Counted from the stretch's first letter, positions 7,945-16,449 are shown. The stretch: DNA of 64,000 nucleotides from Bacillus_BU sp051233475 (GCF_051233475.1 NZ_JBKFGH010000026.1:1-64000), one strand, 5' to 3'. The notes: a model not told the origin generated them from the letters alone. Numbers and translations are program-made.

Positions 7945-8950
7945 TGCTGTTTGCTCCCTTCAATTTTCGATACGCAGCGAAACCGGCAGCTGTTGCTCCA
8001 GCAATTGGGGCAATCGCCGCACCTAATGCCATCCCGCTTAACGTATCAAGCTTATTTTCTACTTTAATATTCATCGCAGGTCTGCCAGGGGATAAGTCAT
8101 TTGTTTCTTGTTTATGCTTTTTTATCGCACTGTCGATTTTGGCAAATGGAACTTTAGATACATATAAAGTTGCTGTACCGCCATTTTCTTTATCACCATA
8201 AACGTAGCCATTGATCTCTTTTGCTCGAGCATAAGCGAGGGTATAAATATCTTCTTTTGTTCCAAATGTAATAGCTTGCTTTGGACATGCGGTAACACAA
8301 GCGGGTTGTTTGCCTTGACGTAGTAGGTCTACACAGAAATCACACTTATACATGACACCGCCTCCGATATACTCAGGTGCCATTTTCATATAAATCCCTA
8401 CTCCAGCCTGCCTTTGCGGTATATCCCATGGACAAACATCCCTACACTTGGCTCCGCCCATACACATACCATCATCAATCACAACGGCCCCATGTTCATC
8501 CTTACTTATGGCACTAAATGGACAAAGGCCTTTGCAGGTAGGATGATCACAATGCATACAACGGCGGGGGATGAAAACCTCTTCATTCTTTCCGTTATGC
8601 TCCACTTCAACCCGATCAACAAAAGTCCAATTGTAAGGGGTTAAACGATTGGTTACATCCTGTTTATCGGACCAGTCTTCATATTTTTTTTGCGGCCAAT
8701 ATGGTTTTAACTCGTCTTGATTAACCTTCGGAAACTGTTGTTGATTTTTATTCCTGCATGCAACTACACAAGCGGGGGTATCTTTATCTTTACAGCCATC
8801 ACAAACAGTTAAGTCAATTAGAGTTCCCTTTTCACTGTTAGTGTTTTTGTTTGCAAAAGCCTTGTCACCAGTTGCCAGCATCAAGCTTCCGACAGTCAGT
8901 GCGGCTCCAGATCTTTTAATAAAATCTCTTCTATTTGTTTTGTCGTGCAC
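7928..8950 (-). CDS. Tat-exported four-cluster 4Fe-4S electron-transfer subunit
   Basis: Begins with a twin-arginine signal (NRRDFIKRSGAA) and carries four Cys groups in ferredoxin order: CDGC/CVVAC, RRCMHCDHPTCKGLC, CMGGAKCRDVC and KCDFC/CVTAC, i.e. room for four 4Fe-4S clusters, as in FdnH, HybA or DmsB. A C-terminal hydrophobic segment (about 310-330) would anchor it, as in FdnH. GAGGAGG precedes a GTG start at 8950. It is first in the operon with the cytochrome b gene. No molybdopterin or hydrogenase large subunit is present, so the donor or acceptor is unknown. Confidence 0.86.
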   Translation of the reverse strand: MHDKTNRRDFIKRSGAALTVGSLMLATGDKAFANKNTNSEKGTLIDLTVCDGCKDKDTPACVVACRNKNQQQFPKVNQDELKPYWPQKKYEDWSDKQDVTNRLTPYNWTFVDRVEVEHNGKNEEVFIPRRCMHCDHPTCKGLCPFSAISKDEHGAVVIDDGMCMGGAKCRDVCPWDIPQRQAGVGIYMKMAPEYIGGGVMYKCDFCVDLLRQGKQPACVTACPKQAITFGTKEDIYTLAYARAKEINGYVYGDKENGGTATLYVSKVPFAKIDSAIKKHKQETNDLSPGRPAMNIKVENKLDTLSGMALGAAIAPIAGATAAGFAAYRKLKGANSNGKEE

Positions 8951-8967
8951 ATTAATTCCTCCTCGTT

Positions 8968-8983
8968 ATACCTACATGGGTAT
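8968..8983. promoter_or_regulatory. CsoR/CstR-like operator, copy 1
   Basis: ATACCTACATGGGTAT, 18 bp upstream of the Fe-S start codon. Form ATACC-TAnnn-GGGTAT resembles operators of the CsoR/CstR/RcnR family (for example B. subtilis CsoR ATACCCTACGGGGGTAT as I recall it). Confidence 0.5.
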
Positions 8984-8989
8984 ATAATA

Positions 8990-9005
8990 ATACCTATTAG
9001 GGTAT
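8990..9005. promoter_or_regulatory. CsoR/CstR-like operator, copy 2
   Basis: ATACCTATTAGGGTAT, starting 22 bp from copy 1, so about two helical turns apart on the same face of the DNA. Confidence 0.5.
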
Positions 9006-9162
9006 TTTGAATGTAATAAATATCACACCCATCTGGATTTTTTACGATAATCATAGGTGACCAGCTAAAAAATCAATTGTAGTTGGACTTATGGAATTCG
9101 TATAAGTTATTATTTTAATAAAATAATCATCGTAATTTAGCGAACAAAAAGGGGAAGAACAG

Positions 9163-11154
9163 GTGCTGATATCCAACGTTAAACCGGATCTAAATTCAAT
9201 CGTGCATTTTTTTGATCATCAACACCATTTTTACACAAAGATATTTGTGTATTTTACTAAAAATAATCAGCGGTTGAGAGCGGAATTATTATTCCCTTTC
9301 CATAAAAGAAGTCATTTCACTCTTGATACACTTGAGATCTATCATCATGATCAATGGACGAACAAAAAGGGAGACCCTCAACTGTATGGAATGGCTCTTG
9401 CAGATCATTCCATTATTGCGCTGCTGGATAAAACAATCGCGAATATCGAAGCGAATGAAAAAAATAAGCTTGAAAAAAAATTTAGAAGAGTGGTATCCGA
9501 GCTGGCGGCAAGACTTGCAGAAGAATTGAAATCTTATGGTCTGATTGATTTTGAAATCAGTGCGGATTATTTAAACATCTTAATAAAAGTTGAAAAAAAC
9601 GGTGGAGTCTGCGCTGTCCAGATCGAGACAAATTATTATTTTTCGCAATCAGTCAATGAGGAAGAATTAATTGAAGAAATTGCCCAACAGAATGTTGTGA
9701 AAATCATTCAAAATCTTGAAAAACACACAGAAGCCAAGGAAAATCAAAAGATTTTTGTCACCACGATACCACTTCTAAACCCAATTTCAGAAGAGGAATA
9801 TAAAACCGATATTCTGGAAGTATCCATCCAATCTGCGGGACAATGTCCCTCCTGTGATGGTGCCGTTTTTAGCAGTCAATCATCTCCTATAAATATAAAT
9901 CTAAGGTCGTTGGAAAGTCATATTGATGACCTTCTCATCATGGTTGTCGACGAACCATTGGTTTGTAACGAATGCCAAACCAGTGTTAAAAAGGAAAGAA
10001 TCTTAATAAAAGATCTCCAAGCCAACAAGCCGTTAGCAGAACGATTTATAGATGACCTAGTCTTGCTTGGAACGTTAGGGGACCATGAGGAGCTGCAACG
10101 GGTATTAACAGCAGCTGTAGAGCATCGTCACTTTTTTCACCGGTTTGAGGAATCCTTTTGGTCTGCTTATTCCTTTGTAGCACTGAGAAAATGGGATGTT
10201 TATATTGAAGAGCTGACAAGGAAAGAACTTTGGCACGCTTTGCAAAACTTTTACCCGCAAGTTCCAAAAAACATCTCGAAAGAAAAGCTGCTTAGTAGGG
10301 TAAAGCAGCTTGGGTTAACCGAAGAAGAAAAAGGGATCTTTTGGATGAAAGCCAATGAAGCGGTGATCAGACATTATTTACTACTAACCGTATTTGGGTG
10401 GGCTGTGAAAAAGGAGATTGGACTTCTAGGCCAAAATCGAGCACAGTTTATTTTTCAATACTTACCGATTCCTACAGAGTTAAAGCCTTTTTATGAGAAA
10501 CATGCCTCGATATTTACAGATAAAGGAATCCATGAGGCTGTTAAGTTACAAAAGACAATCGACCGCCAACATGAATTCTTGAAACAATTGCAGCAGGAGA
10601 ATGGACGCTTAACTGAAAAATTAGGGGAGTCTTATAAAAGAATTAGTGAGCTGGAGCAATCGACTGCAACAATCACTCATGAGTTCCGAAGTAAAACGGA
10701 TATATTAAAAATCCAGCAGCTTAAAGGCTTGATTGAGGAACTTAAGTTTGAACTGGACCAAATACCCCAGCATCAAGTAGAAGCGGATGAACAAAAGGAA
10801 GGGATTGTATTATCCGAGGAACCTCTTCATCAGGAGGAGCCAGTTTCGCTTGAAACGATTTTACAAGGGAAGAGTATCCTCATTTTAGGGGGGTACCGAG
10901 CAAAGCAGACAAGGGAAGAGAATGGCTATATCATCCAAACTCATGATGCTCGAATACTGGATCCTACCTTTTATGAATTAGTACGTCAAGCAGATGTGAT
11001 TATCGTTTTAACCCGATTTATTTCGCACAGGGCAATGTGGGAAGCAAAAGAATACGCAATATTGGAGGAAAAGCCGATTCATTTCACTGCTTTTACGAAT
11101 ATCCCAACAATCCTCACGGAAATAGTATCTCTTAAAATAGTGCAACCTTCTTAA
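9163..11154 (+). CDS. Large DUF2325-domain protein with zinc ribbon and coiled coil
   Basis: A 663-aa cytoplasmic protein. The C-terminal ~85 residues (ILILGGYRAKQ ... DVIIVLTRFISHRAMWEAKEYA) match DUF2325, a Rossmann-like domain of unknown function usually found as a short protein. About residues 228-275 hold a four-Cys zinc ribbon (CPSC ... CNEC). A coiled coil spans roughly 465-540. The N-terminal 220 residues are not recognised. The GTG start at 9163 is preceded by AAGGGGAAG. A terminator follows at 11198. It is divergent from the Fe-S operon and shares its intergenic region. Biochemical role unknown. Confidence 0.7.
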   Translation: MLISNVKPDLNSIVHFFDHQHHFYTKIFVYFTKNNQRLRAELLFPFHKRSHFTLDTLEIYHHDQWTNKKGDPQLYGMALADHSIIALLDKTIANIEANEKNKLEKKFRRVVSELAARLAEELKSYGLIDFEISADYLNILIKVEKNGGVCAVQIETNYYFSQSVNEEELIEEIAQQNVVKIIQNLEKHTEAKENQKIFVTTIPLLNPISEEEYKTDILEVSIQSAGQCPSCDGAVFSSQSSPININLRSLESHIDDLLIMVVDEPLVCNECQTSVKKERILIKDLQANKPLAERFIDDLVLLGTLGDHEELQRVLTAAVEHRHFFHRFEESFWSAYSFVALRKWDVYIEELTRKELWHALQNFYPQVPKNISKEKLLSRVKQLGLTEEEKGIFWMKANEAVIRHYLLLTVFGWAVKKEIGLLGQNRAQFIFQYLPIPTELKPFYEKHASIFTDKGIHEAVKLQKTIDRQHEFLKQLQQENGRLTEKLGESYKRISELEQSTATITHEFRSKTDILKIQQLKGLIEELKFELDQIPQHQVEADEQKEGIVLSEEPLHQEEPVSLETILQGKSILILGGYRAKQTREENGYIIQTHDARILDPTFYELVRQADVIIVLTRFISHRAMWEAKEYAILEEKPIHFTAFTNIPTILTEIVSLKIVQPS

Positions 11155-11197
11155 ATAAACTGATTTTTTTTAGGAAGCAAACGGTGTGGGAACCATA

Positions 11198-11230
11198 GCA
11201 AAAGCGTGCTTTGTCTAGCACGCTTTTTTC
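11198..11230. terminator. Bidirectional terminator between convergent genes
   Basis: AAAGCGTGCT and AGCACGCTTT form a perfect stem with a 7-base loop and T-rich tails on both sides. It ends the DUF2325 gene and may end the minus-strand peroxidase gene. Confidence 0.85.
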
Positions 11231-11244
11231 AATGGTATTGGTCA

Positions 11245-12297
11245 TTACATTCCTGGCAGCTCCGGTTTTTCAAAGATTGGCGGTTCGCCGCCCAATGTTT
11301 TTAAAAACGCTAGCAAATCGGCTTTTTCCTGCTTCGTTAAGTTTAACGGCATGAAATTTTTAAAATAAAAGCTTTTGTTTCGGTGGTCACCGCCGCCATT
11401 ATTATAAAATTCAATTACATCCTCCAGTGTAGCAATGCTGCCGTCACGCATGTACGGGGCGGTATGAGTAATTCCATACAATCCTGCAGTCCGGAACTTT
11501 CCGACATCCCCCGCTTTTTTTGTAATGGCAAATAGGCCTTCATCATCACTTTCAATCCCGGTATTATAAAAATTATTATCGGAAAGGTTTGGTCCATTAT
11601 GACATTTTGAACAAAAGGCTTTGTCACTAAACAAGCTTAACCCACGCAGTTCTTGAGCATTAAGTGCTTTCGTGTCGCCCTGTAAAAAACGATCGTACGG
11701 AGTATCCGTTACAACAATTTGCCGTTCAAATGCAGCAAGGGCTTTAGCAATATTTTGTTCGGTAATGCCCTCATTAAATGCCGCCATAAAAAGGCCTTCA
11801 TAGCCATTTATCGCTTTTAATTCTTTGACAAGCTCATCCATTTTTTGATTCATCTCGTTTGGATTCTGGATGGGTCCAAGTGCCTGCTCCTCTAATGAAC
11901 CTGCCCGTCCATCCCAAAAATTCACTTTATAATACCCTGCGTTAATGATGGTTGGGCTGTTTCTAGCTCCATCACCGCCGTCATATGTTTCGAAGGTTGG
12001 GCGGTCATCGCCATACCCTAAATTTGGATCATGACAAGAAGAACAGCTTCTCTCGTTATTGCCAGATAGGCGCGGATCAAAGAACAGCTTTTGCCCGAGA
12101 TCCAGCACTTCGGGTGTCATCGGGTTATCTTCCGGGATGGGAATGTCACCTATAGGGACTAATGGACTATCATTTTTCAACGAAAGCAATAACTCCTTAG
12201 GATCAACTTCTTTTTTTTCAACTTCCTCTTTGTCGGTACAGCCAACTAAAAGGAACCCCAATATTAATAAAAGCATCGTTAATGTTATTTTTCTCAT
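11245..12297 (-). CDS. Lipoprotein di-haem cytochrome c peroxidase, second paralogue
   Basis: A 350-aa homologue of the protein at 404-1507, with near-identical blocks such as SCSSCHDPNLGYGDDRP and FCSKCHNGPNLSDN around the two CxxCH haem sites, and the C-terminal LTKQEKADLLAFLKTLGG motif. The lipobox LLVGC shows export and lipidation. The linker after the lipid Cys is shorter than in the paralogue. GGGGGG precedes the ATG. It is divergent from the sulfonate-type ABC genes and shares a promoter region with paired AATTTGGTC-type dyads. Confidence 0.9.
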   Translation of the reverse strand: MRKITLTMLLLILGFLLVGCTDKEEVEKKEVDPKELLLSLKNDSPLVPIGDIPIPEDNPMTPEVLDLGQKLFFDPRLSGNNERSCSSCHDPNLGYGDDRPTFETYDGGDGARNSPTIINAGYYKVNFWDGRAGSLEEQALGPIQNPNEMNQKMDELVKELKAINGYEGLFMAAFNEGITEQNIAKALAAFERQIVVTDTPYDRFLQGDTKALNAQELRGLSLFSDKAFCSKCHNGPNLSDNNFYNTGIESDDEGLFAITKKAGDVGKFRTAGLYGITHTAPYMRDGSIATLEDVIEFYNNGGGDHRNKSFYFKNFMPLNLTKQEKADLLAFLKTLGGEPPIFEKPELPGM

Positions 12298-12383
12298 GAA
12301 GTATTACCCCCCTTAAAATAATCTTCACGAAAGCCTTTTTTCAATAATAAGTATAATTCTTATTTTTGGAAAAATAGGGCGAG

Positions 12384-12397
12384 AATTTGACCAAATT
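12384..12397. promoter_or_regulatory. Dyad AATTTGACCAAATT, peroxidase-proximal copy
   Basis: AATTTG-AC-CAAATT is a perfect 6-2-6 inverted repeat in the divergent promoter region. Its complement, AATTTGGTCAAATT, nearly matches a second site at 12470-12483. Confidence 0.4.
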
Positions 12398-12463
12398 ATT
12401 AAAGATAGAGATTTGCGAATCTGAATGAAATAACTAAAAAAATCAAAACATTACAAAAAATAG

Positions 12464-12497
12464 TTGACAAATTTGGTCGATTTTAGCATTATATAAT
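12464..12497 (+). promoter_or_regulatory. Promoter of ABC transporter genes with embedded dyad
   Basis: TTGACA at 12464-12469 and CATTAT at 12487-12492 are 17 bp apart; a better TATAAT at 12492-12497 is 22 bp away. The spacer contains AATTTGGTCGATTT (12470-12483), the second copy of the dyad, placed where a bound repressor would block polymerase. Confidence 0.5.
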
Positions 12498-12544
12498 ACA
12501 TGAATACCAATAAGTTTACTTGGGATTAAAACGAGGTGAAACAC

Positions 12545-13387
12545 ATGTATCTTACGATCGATGGAATTCAAAAAAGTTTCATTAACGATAAAAAGGAAAA
12601 TTTGAAGGTCCTAGACGATATAAATCTTGAAGTTGAAAAGGGCAGCTTTGTTTCGATTGTTGGGCCATCAGGCTGCGGAAAGTCAACATTATTATATTTA
12701 ATCGCTGGCCTTGATCAGGCGGATAAAGGGGACATTCGTGTAGCAGGGAATAAGGTATCGAAGCCTGGACCAGAGCGAGTGGTTGTCTTTCAAGAAGCAG
12801 GATTATTCCCGTGGTTAACGGTTCTAGAAAATGTAACATACGGATTACAAATTAAGAAAATGCCGAAGGGTGAGGCAAAAGCAAAAGCGCTTGAAGTGTT
12901 AAAAATGGTTCACCTCAGTAAATACGTGGACGCCTATCCACATCAATTATCAGGCGGGATGAAGCAGCGGGTGGCTATTGCTAGAGCACTTGTTATGGAA
13001 CCGGACATCCTGTTGATGGACGAGCCCTTCTCAGCACTAGATGAACAAACAAGAATGGTATTGCACAAAGAACTGCTCGAAATTTGGCGGAAAACGAAGG
13101 TGACAATTTTCTTCGTTACGCATAACATTCGCGAAGCAGTATTGCTCTCCCAACAAGTGGTCGTTTTTGGAACACGTCCCGGACGAATCAAAGAGATTGT
13201 TTCCGTTAAAACCATGAAGGATGGCGTTATGCCAGACAGTGTAACTTTAAGTAAAGAACAGAAGATTTTATCTATTTTACAAGAAGAGATCGAAAAAGTA
13301 TTAAAGGAGGAGATGGGTGATGACTACAGCTTTAAGACGAATCATATTCATCGCGATGATAGCGATAATATGGGAAGTCACATCTAA
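12545..13387 (+). CDS. ABC transporter ATPase, sulfonate/taurine/nitrate type
   Basis: Cytoplasmic ATPase of an SsuB/TauB-like importer. Walker A GPSGCGKS (~42), Q-loop FQEAGLFPW, signature LSGGMKQR, Walker B ILLMDEPFSALD and switch His VTHNIREA are all intact; FPWLTVLENV is typical of this subfamily. Start ATG 12545 has GAGGTG six bases upstream; GTG 12536 is part of that site. The frame runs 68 bp into the permease gene, giving an odd His/Asp-rich tail after EEMGDD, which suggests that an original stop was lost. Confidence 0.88.
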   Translation: MYLTIDGIQKSFINDKKENLKVLDDINLEVEKGSFVSIVGPSGCGKSTLLYLIAGLDQADKGDIRVAGNKVSKPGPERVVVFQEAGLFPWLTVLENVTYGLQIKKMPKGEAKAKALEVLKMVHLSKYVDAYPHQLSGGMKQRVAIARALVMEPDILLMDEPFSALDEQTRMVLHKELLEIWRKTKVTIFFVTHNIREAVLLSQQVVVFGTRPGRIKEIVSVKTMKDGVMPDSVTLSKEQKILSILQEEIEKVLKEEMGDDYSFKTNHIHRDDSDNMGSHI

Positions 13388-14075
13388 GTTCTCCGGTCTC
13401 CCGCAATTCATGTTCCCAAGCCTGACTCAGGTTTTCGATACATTACTGAATGGTCTGGTGAGCGGTCAAATAACAACCGCCATTGGGAAAAGTATGGGCC
13501 GTATTCTATTAGGTTTTTCAATTGCTATTATTCTAGGAATAATCATGGGATATTTTATTTGGCGCTATAAGCTAGTAGAGGATACACTTGGCTTTCTTGT
13601 CACCGCACTGCAGTCGATTCCAAGCATCGTTTGGTTTCCGTTAGCCATCATTTGGTTTGGCTTGAACGATGTTTCAATCTTGTTCATCGTAACCATTGGG
13701 GCTACTTGGACCATGACTGTTAATGCAACAAGCGGGTTTAAAAATGTTCCGCAGCTCTATCAGCGCGTAGCTAAGACATATGGTTCGACTGGGTTCCACT
13801 TCATTCGGACCGTGATTTTACCCGCTTCAGTTCCGCAGCTTATTTCTGGTTTGCGAGTTGCTTGGGCCTTTTCTTGGAGGGCTCTAATGGCTGGTGAGCT
13901 GCTTGGTGGCGGCGGAGGTCTAGGTCAGCTATTAGAAATGGGGCGCTCGCTCGGACAAATGGATCTTGTACTATCCGTCATGTTCATCATTGCAGTGATT
14001 GGTACAGTTGTAGACAATGTCGTCTTTACTCGCTTGGAACGGAATGTCCAAACAAAGTGGGGAGTTAAGCGATAA
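13320..14075 (+). CDS. ABC transporter permease, sulfonate/taurine/nitrate type
   Basis: An SsuC/TauC-like inner-membrane permease of about 251 aa with six hydrophobic segments and the EAA-type loop (AKTYGSTGFHFIRTVILPASVPQLISG). GGAGGA lies 8 bases before ATG 13320, inside the end of the ATPase gene. It lies between ATPase and binding-protein genes; the gap to the latter contains a dispersed repeat. Confidence 0.88.
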   Translation: MTTALRRIIFIAMIAIIWEVTSKFSGLPQFMFPSLTQVFDTLLNGLVSGQITTAIGKSMGRILLGFSIAIILGIIMGYFIWRYKLVEDTLGFLVTALQSIPSIVWFPLAIIWFGLNDVSILFIVTIGATWTMTVNATSGFKNVPQLYQRVAKTYGSTGFHFIRTVILPASVPQLISGLRVAWAFSWRALMAGELLGGGGGLGQLLEMGRSLGQMDLVLSVMFIIAVIGTVVDNVVFTRLERNVQTKWGVKR

Positions 14076-14129
14076 TCAAAAGGAAATTTTAAGGCTTTGC
14101 TAAAGAACAATGTTGATTTTGAACACTCT

Positions 14130-14317
14130 GTTGATTGGAGCGGAAGGTGCGAGACTCCTCTAAAATGCTTAGGCATTTTATCGTGCGGTGTTCATTCAAG
14201 GATGATTATTCACGTCCTGCGGGAGAAGGTGTCACGGAAGACCCCACAGGCGCTATGGCGCCGAGGAGGCTCCCGGACTCCCCCTAAGGTGCGCGAGCAC
14301 CTGGAGCGGAAATCAAC
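14130..14317. repeat. Dispersed Bacillus-type repeat interrupted by ~56 bp
   Basis: Ends are GTTGATT and AATCAAC (inverted), with GGAGCGGAA repeated directly inside both ends and a core CCTGCGGGAG...ACCCCACAGGCG...CCGAGGAGGCTC. I recall this as a very common Bacillus intergenic element in which GACTCCT runs straight into GCGGGA. Here 14160-14215 is inserted between two TCCT tetranucleotides and contains a small AAAATGC/GCATTTT hairpin. It sits inside a transport operon. Confidence 0.6.
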
Positions 14318-14346
14318 AGCCAAATTTAAAAAAAGGGGTAGTGAAA

Positions 14347-15363
14347 ATGTTGAGAAAATCATGGGTATATTTACTGATATCTGCATTATTGATTGGAATT
14401 TTAGCAGGTTGCACAGGAGCCGATACTGAAAAAGACAAAAGTGATGCTAAAGGGGAGCAAACCGTAAAAATTGGCTATTTTCCTAACTTAACTCATATTG
14501 CAACAATCGTTGCACTTGAAAAGGGCTATTTTAAAGAAGCGTTTGGCAAAGGTGTAAAAATTGAAACGAAGACAGTAGCAAACGGTGGCTTGTTTATGGA
14601 AGCGATGGCGACAAAAGCAATCGATATCGGAACAGTCGGGCCTGGTCCGCTGCTAAACTTCTACGTGAAAAATCCGGAGTACCACATCGTGTCTGGTGCA
14701 GTAAACGGTGGTGCTGTCCTTGTAGCAAGAGACGGAACCGGTATTTCAAATTTAAAGGACCTCGATGGAAAGAAAGTGGCGATTCCGGTTATTGGAAGTA
14801 CCCAGGATGTTATGCTTAGAAAAGCGCTTAAAGATGTTGGTTTAAAAGCAAAAACAAGCGGCGGGACTGTCGATTTGTTCGCAGCAGCTCCGGCAGATAC
14901 GGCTGGGCTATTCATTCAAAAATCCGTTGATGCCGCAGCAACTCAAGAGCCTTGGGGCTATGTCCTGGAAAACCAAGCAGACGGTAAGCTTTTACTAGAT
15001 TGGGATCAATTTGCATGGGGGAAAGAATCAACTAATACGGTGGTGGCTGCCCGCAAGGATTTCTTAGACAAAAAGGATCTAACGAAGGCTTATTTATCAG
15101 CCCATCAAAAAGCGGTTGATTTTATCCAAAACAATCCTGAAGAAGCCCAAGACATTGTTATTGCTCATCTTAAAGAATTAACCGGAAAAGAATTAAATAA
15201 AGATGAAGTGAATGCAGCGTTTTCTCGTCTTATTGTAACAACAGATGTAAATGAGAAGGTTATCCAAGAGATGGCGGATATCAGCAAGGAAGCGGGCTAT
15301 ATCCCAAGTAATAAGATTGACGGTTTGATTGATTTAAGTATATTAAAAGAAGCTTCGAAATAA
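14347..15363 (+). CDS. Substrate-binding lipoprotein, SsuA/TauA/NrtA family
   Basis: Membrane-anchored binding protein of the preceding ATPase and permease. Signal peptide with lipobox LAGC; the mature fold starts VKIGYFPNLTHIATIVALEKGYF, characteristic of the aliphatic sulfonate/nitrate/taurine binding family, and has DIGTVGPGPLLNF and AATQEPWGYVLE blocks. About 339 aa. ATG 14347 lies 8 bases from GGGGT and is preferred to GTG 14341. Sulfonate is favoured by other sulfur genes in the window, but no monooxygenase of SsuD type is next to it. Confidence 0.85.
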   Translation: MLRKSWVYLLISALLIGILAGCTGADTEKDKSDAKGEQTVKIGYFPNLTHIATIVALEKGYFKEAFGKGVKIETKTVANGGLFMEAMATKAIDIGTVGPGPLLNFYVKNPEYHIVSGAVNGGAVLVARDGTGISNLKDLDGKKVAIPVIGSTQDVMLRKALKDVGLKAKTSGGTVDLFAAAPADTAGLFIQKSVDAAATQEPWGYVLENQADGKLLLDWDQFAWGKESTNTVVAARKDFLDKKDLTKAYLSAHQKAVDFIQNNPEEAQDIVIAHLKELTGKELNKDEVNAAFSRLIVTTDVNEKVIQEMADISKEAGYIPSNKIDGLIDLSILKEASK

Positions 15364-15365
15364 TC

Positions 15366-15411
15366 GAAGAAGCCAAGACCACATTAATGGTGAGACTTGG
15401 CTTCTTTTATT
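15366..15411 (+). terminator. Terminator of ABC importer operon
   Basis: GAAGCCAAG pairs with CTTGGCTTC around a loop, followed by TTTTATTTT, directly after the binding-protein stop codon. Confidence 0.85.
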
Positions 15412-15532
15412 TTGAAAAAGAATGGTTGTAAGAATAATTCGTGTTACCTGAAATGCCAAACGAGCATAGCCCGGGGTTAAATGATTTAAATGCAATTTCA
15501 ATGGTTAATCAACGGATTATCTTGTTCATTAG

Positions 15533-15574
15533 GTGCCATGGACCAAAATAAGAATGGTTCATGGCACTTTTCAG
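15533..15574. terminator. Strong orphan hairpin upstream of sdaAB
   Basis: GTGCCATG-ACCA and TGGT-CATGGCAC pair around a short loop and are followed by TTTTC. No gene on the plus strand ends just upstream, so it may be a leftover terminator or part of a leader RNA. Confidence 0.45.
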
Positions 15575-15718
15575 TTGCGTAAACAATAATAGCGATTTCC
15601 CATAAAAATTTTATTTGAATCCTATTATAAATATGGTATGATTCAGCAGGCGAAAAATTATTTTAATATAATTTAGTAGGTTAACCAAGGTATTAACAAA
15701 AGAAAAGGAGCGGTAGTG

Positions 15719-16378
15719 ATGAAATATCGTTCAGCTTTTGACATCATTGGTCCAGTCATGATTGGACCATCCAGCTCACATACAGCAGGCGCAGCCCGTA
15801 TTGGGCGGGTAGCCCGAACATTATTTGAAAAACAGCCAAAAAGGGCCGTAATCTCTCTTTACGGTTCATTTGCTAAAACGTATAAAGGACATGGGACGGA
15901 TTTGGCACTTGTGGCCGGGCTTTTAGATTTTGATACGTTTGACGAAAGAATACCAGATTCGTTGGAAATCGCTGAAAAGGCTGGATTAGAAGTGATTTTT
16001 ATAGAAGAAGAAGCGGTTCCGGAGCATCCGAATACGGTAAAAATAAATCTATATGATGATGAAAATGAACTTGAAGTGATCGGTATCTCAATCGGTGGTG
16101 GAACAATTGAAATCACGGAGATTAATTCGTTTAAGCTGAAACTCTCTGGAGATCCAGCGATCCTCGTTATTCATCAGGACCGCTATGGAATTATTTGCTC
16201 GGTAACGACTGTTCTATCAAAATATGAAATCAATATCGGTCATATGGAGGTTGCCAGAAAAGAAAAGGGTGAAATGGCGATAATGGTTATTGAGGTCGAC
16301 CAGAAAATAGAGGACGCAGTAATTAAGGAACTAAAAGAGCTTGAGAATGTTAAGAAAGTAATTAGGATGGTCGAGTAA
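15719..16378 (+). CDS. sdaAB: L-serine dehydratase, iron-sulfur type, beta subunit
   Basis: Half of the two-subunit 4Fe-4S L-serine deaminase (serine to pyruvate and ammonia). The N-terminal block GPVMIGPSSSHTAGAARIGR is the family hallmark; residues ~148-220 form an ACT domain (ILVIHQDRYGIICSVTTVLS) that probably senses serine. Start ATG 15719 lies 8 bases from AAGGAG and replaces the GTG at 15716. The alpha-subunit gene follows 71 bp later. Confidence 0.95.
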   Translation: MKYRSAFDIIGPVMIGPSSSHTAGAARIGRVARTLFEKQPKRAVISLYGSFAKTYKGHGTDLALVAGLLDFDTFDERIPDSLEIAEKAGLEVIFIEEEAVPEHPNTVKINLYDDENELEVIGISIGGGTIEITEINSFKLKLSGDPAILVIHQDRYGIICSVTTVLSKYEINIGHMEVARKEKGEMAIMVIEVDQKIEDAVIKELKELENVKKVIRMVE

Positions 16379-16449
16379 ATAAACTAATAGAGCGTTGGCA
16401 GAGATTTGGAGCTTACCACAGAAAAAATCGAGCATCAGGAGGACAAGCC

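Noticed and set aside
7928..8950. Formate dehydrogenase or DMSO reductase operon
   Set aside because: No molybdopterin catalytic subunit is encoded in the window; only Fe-S and cytochrome b subunits are seen, so no enzyme name is given.
14097..14429. 110-aa protein between ABC permease and binding protein
   Set aside because: It runs through the dispersed Bacillus repeat and into the binding-protein signal in another frame.
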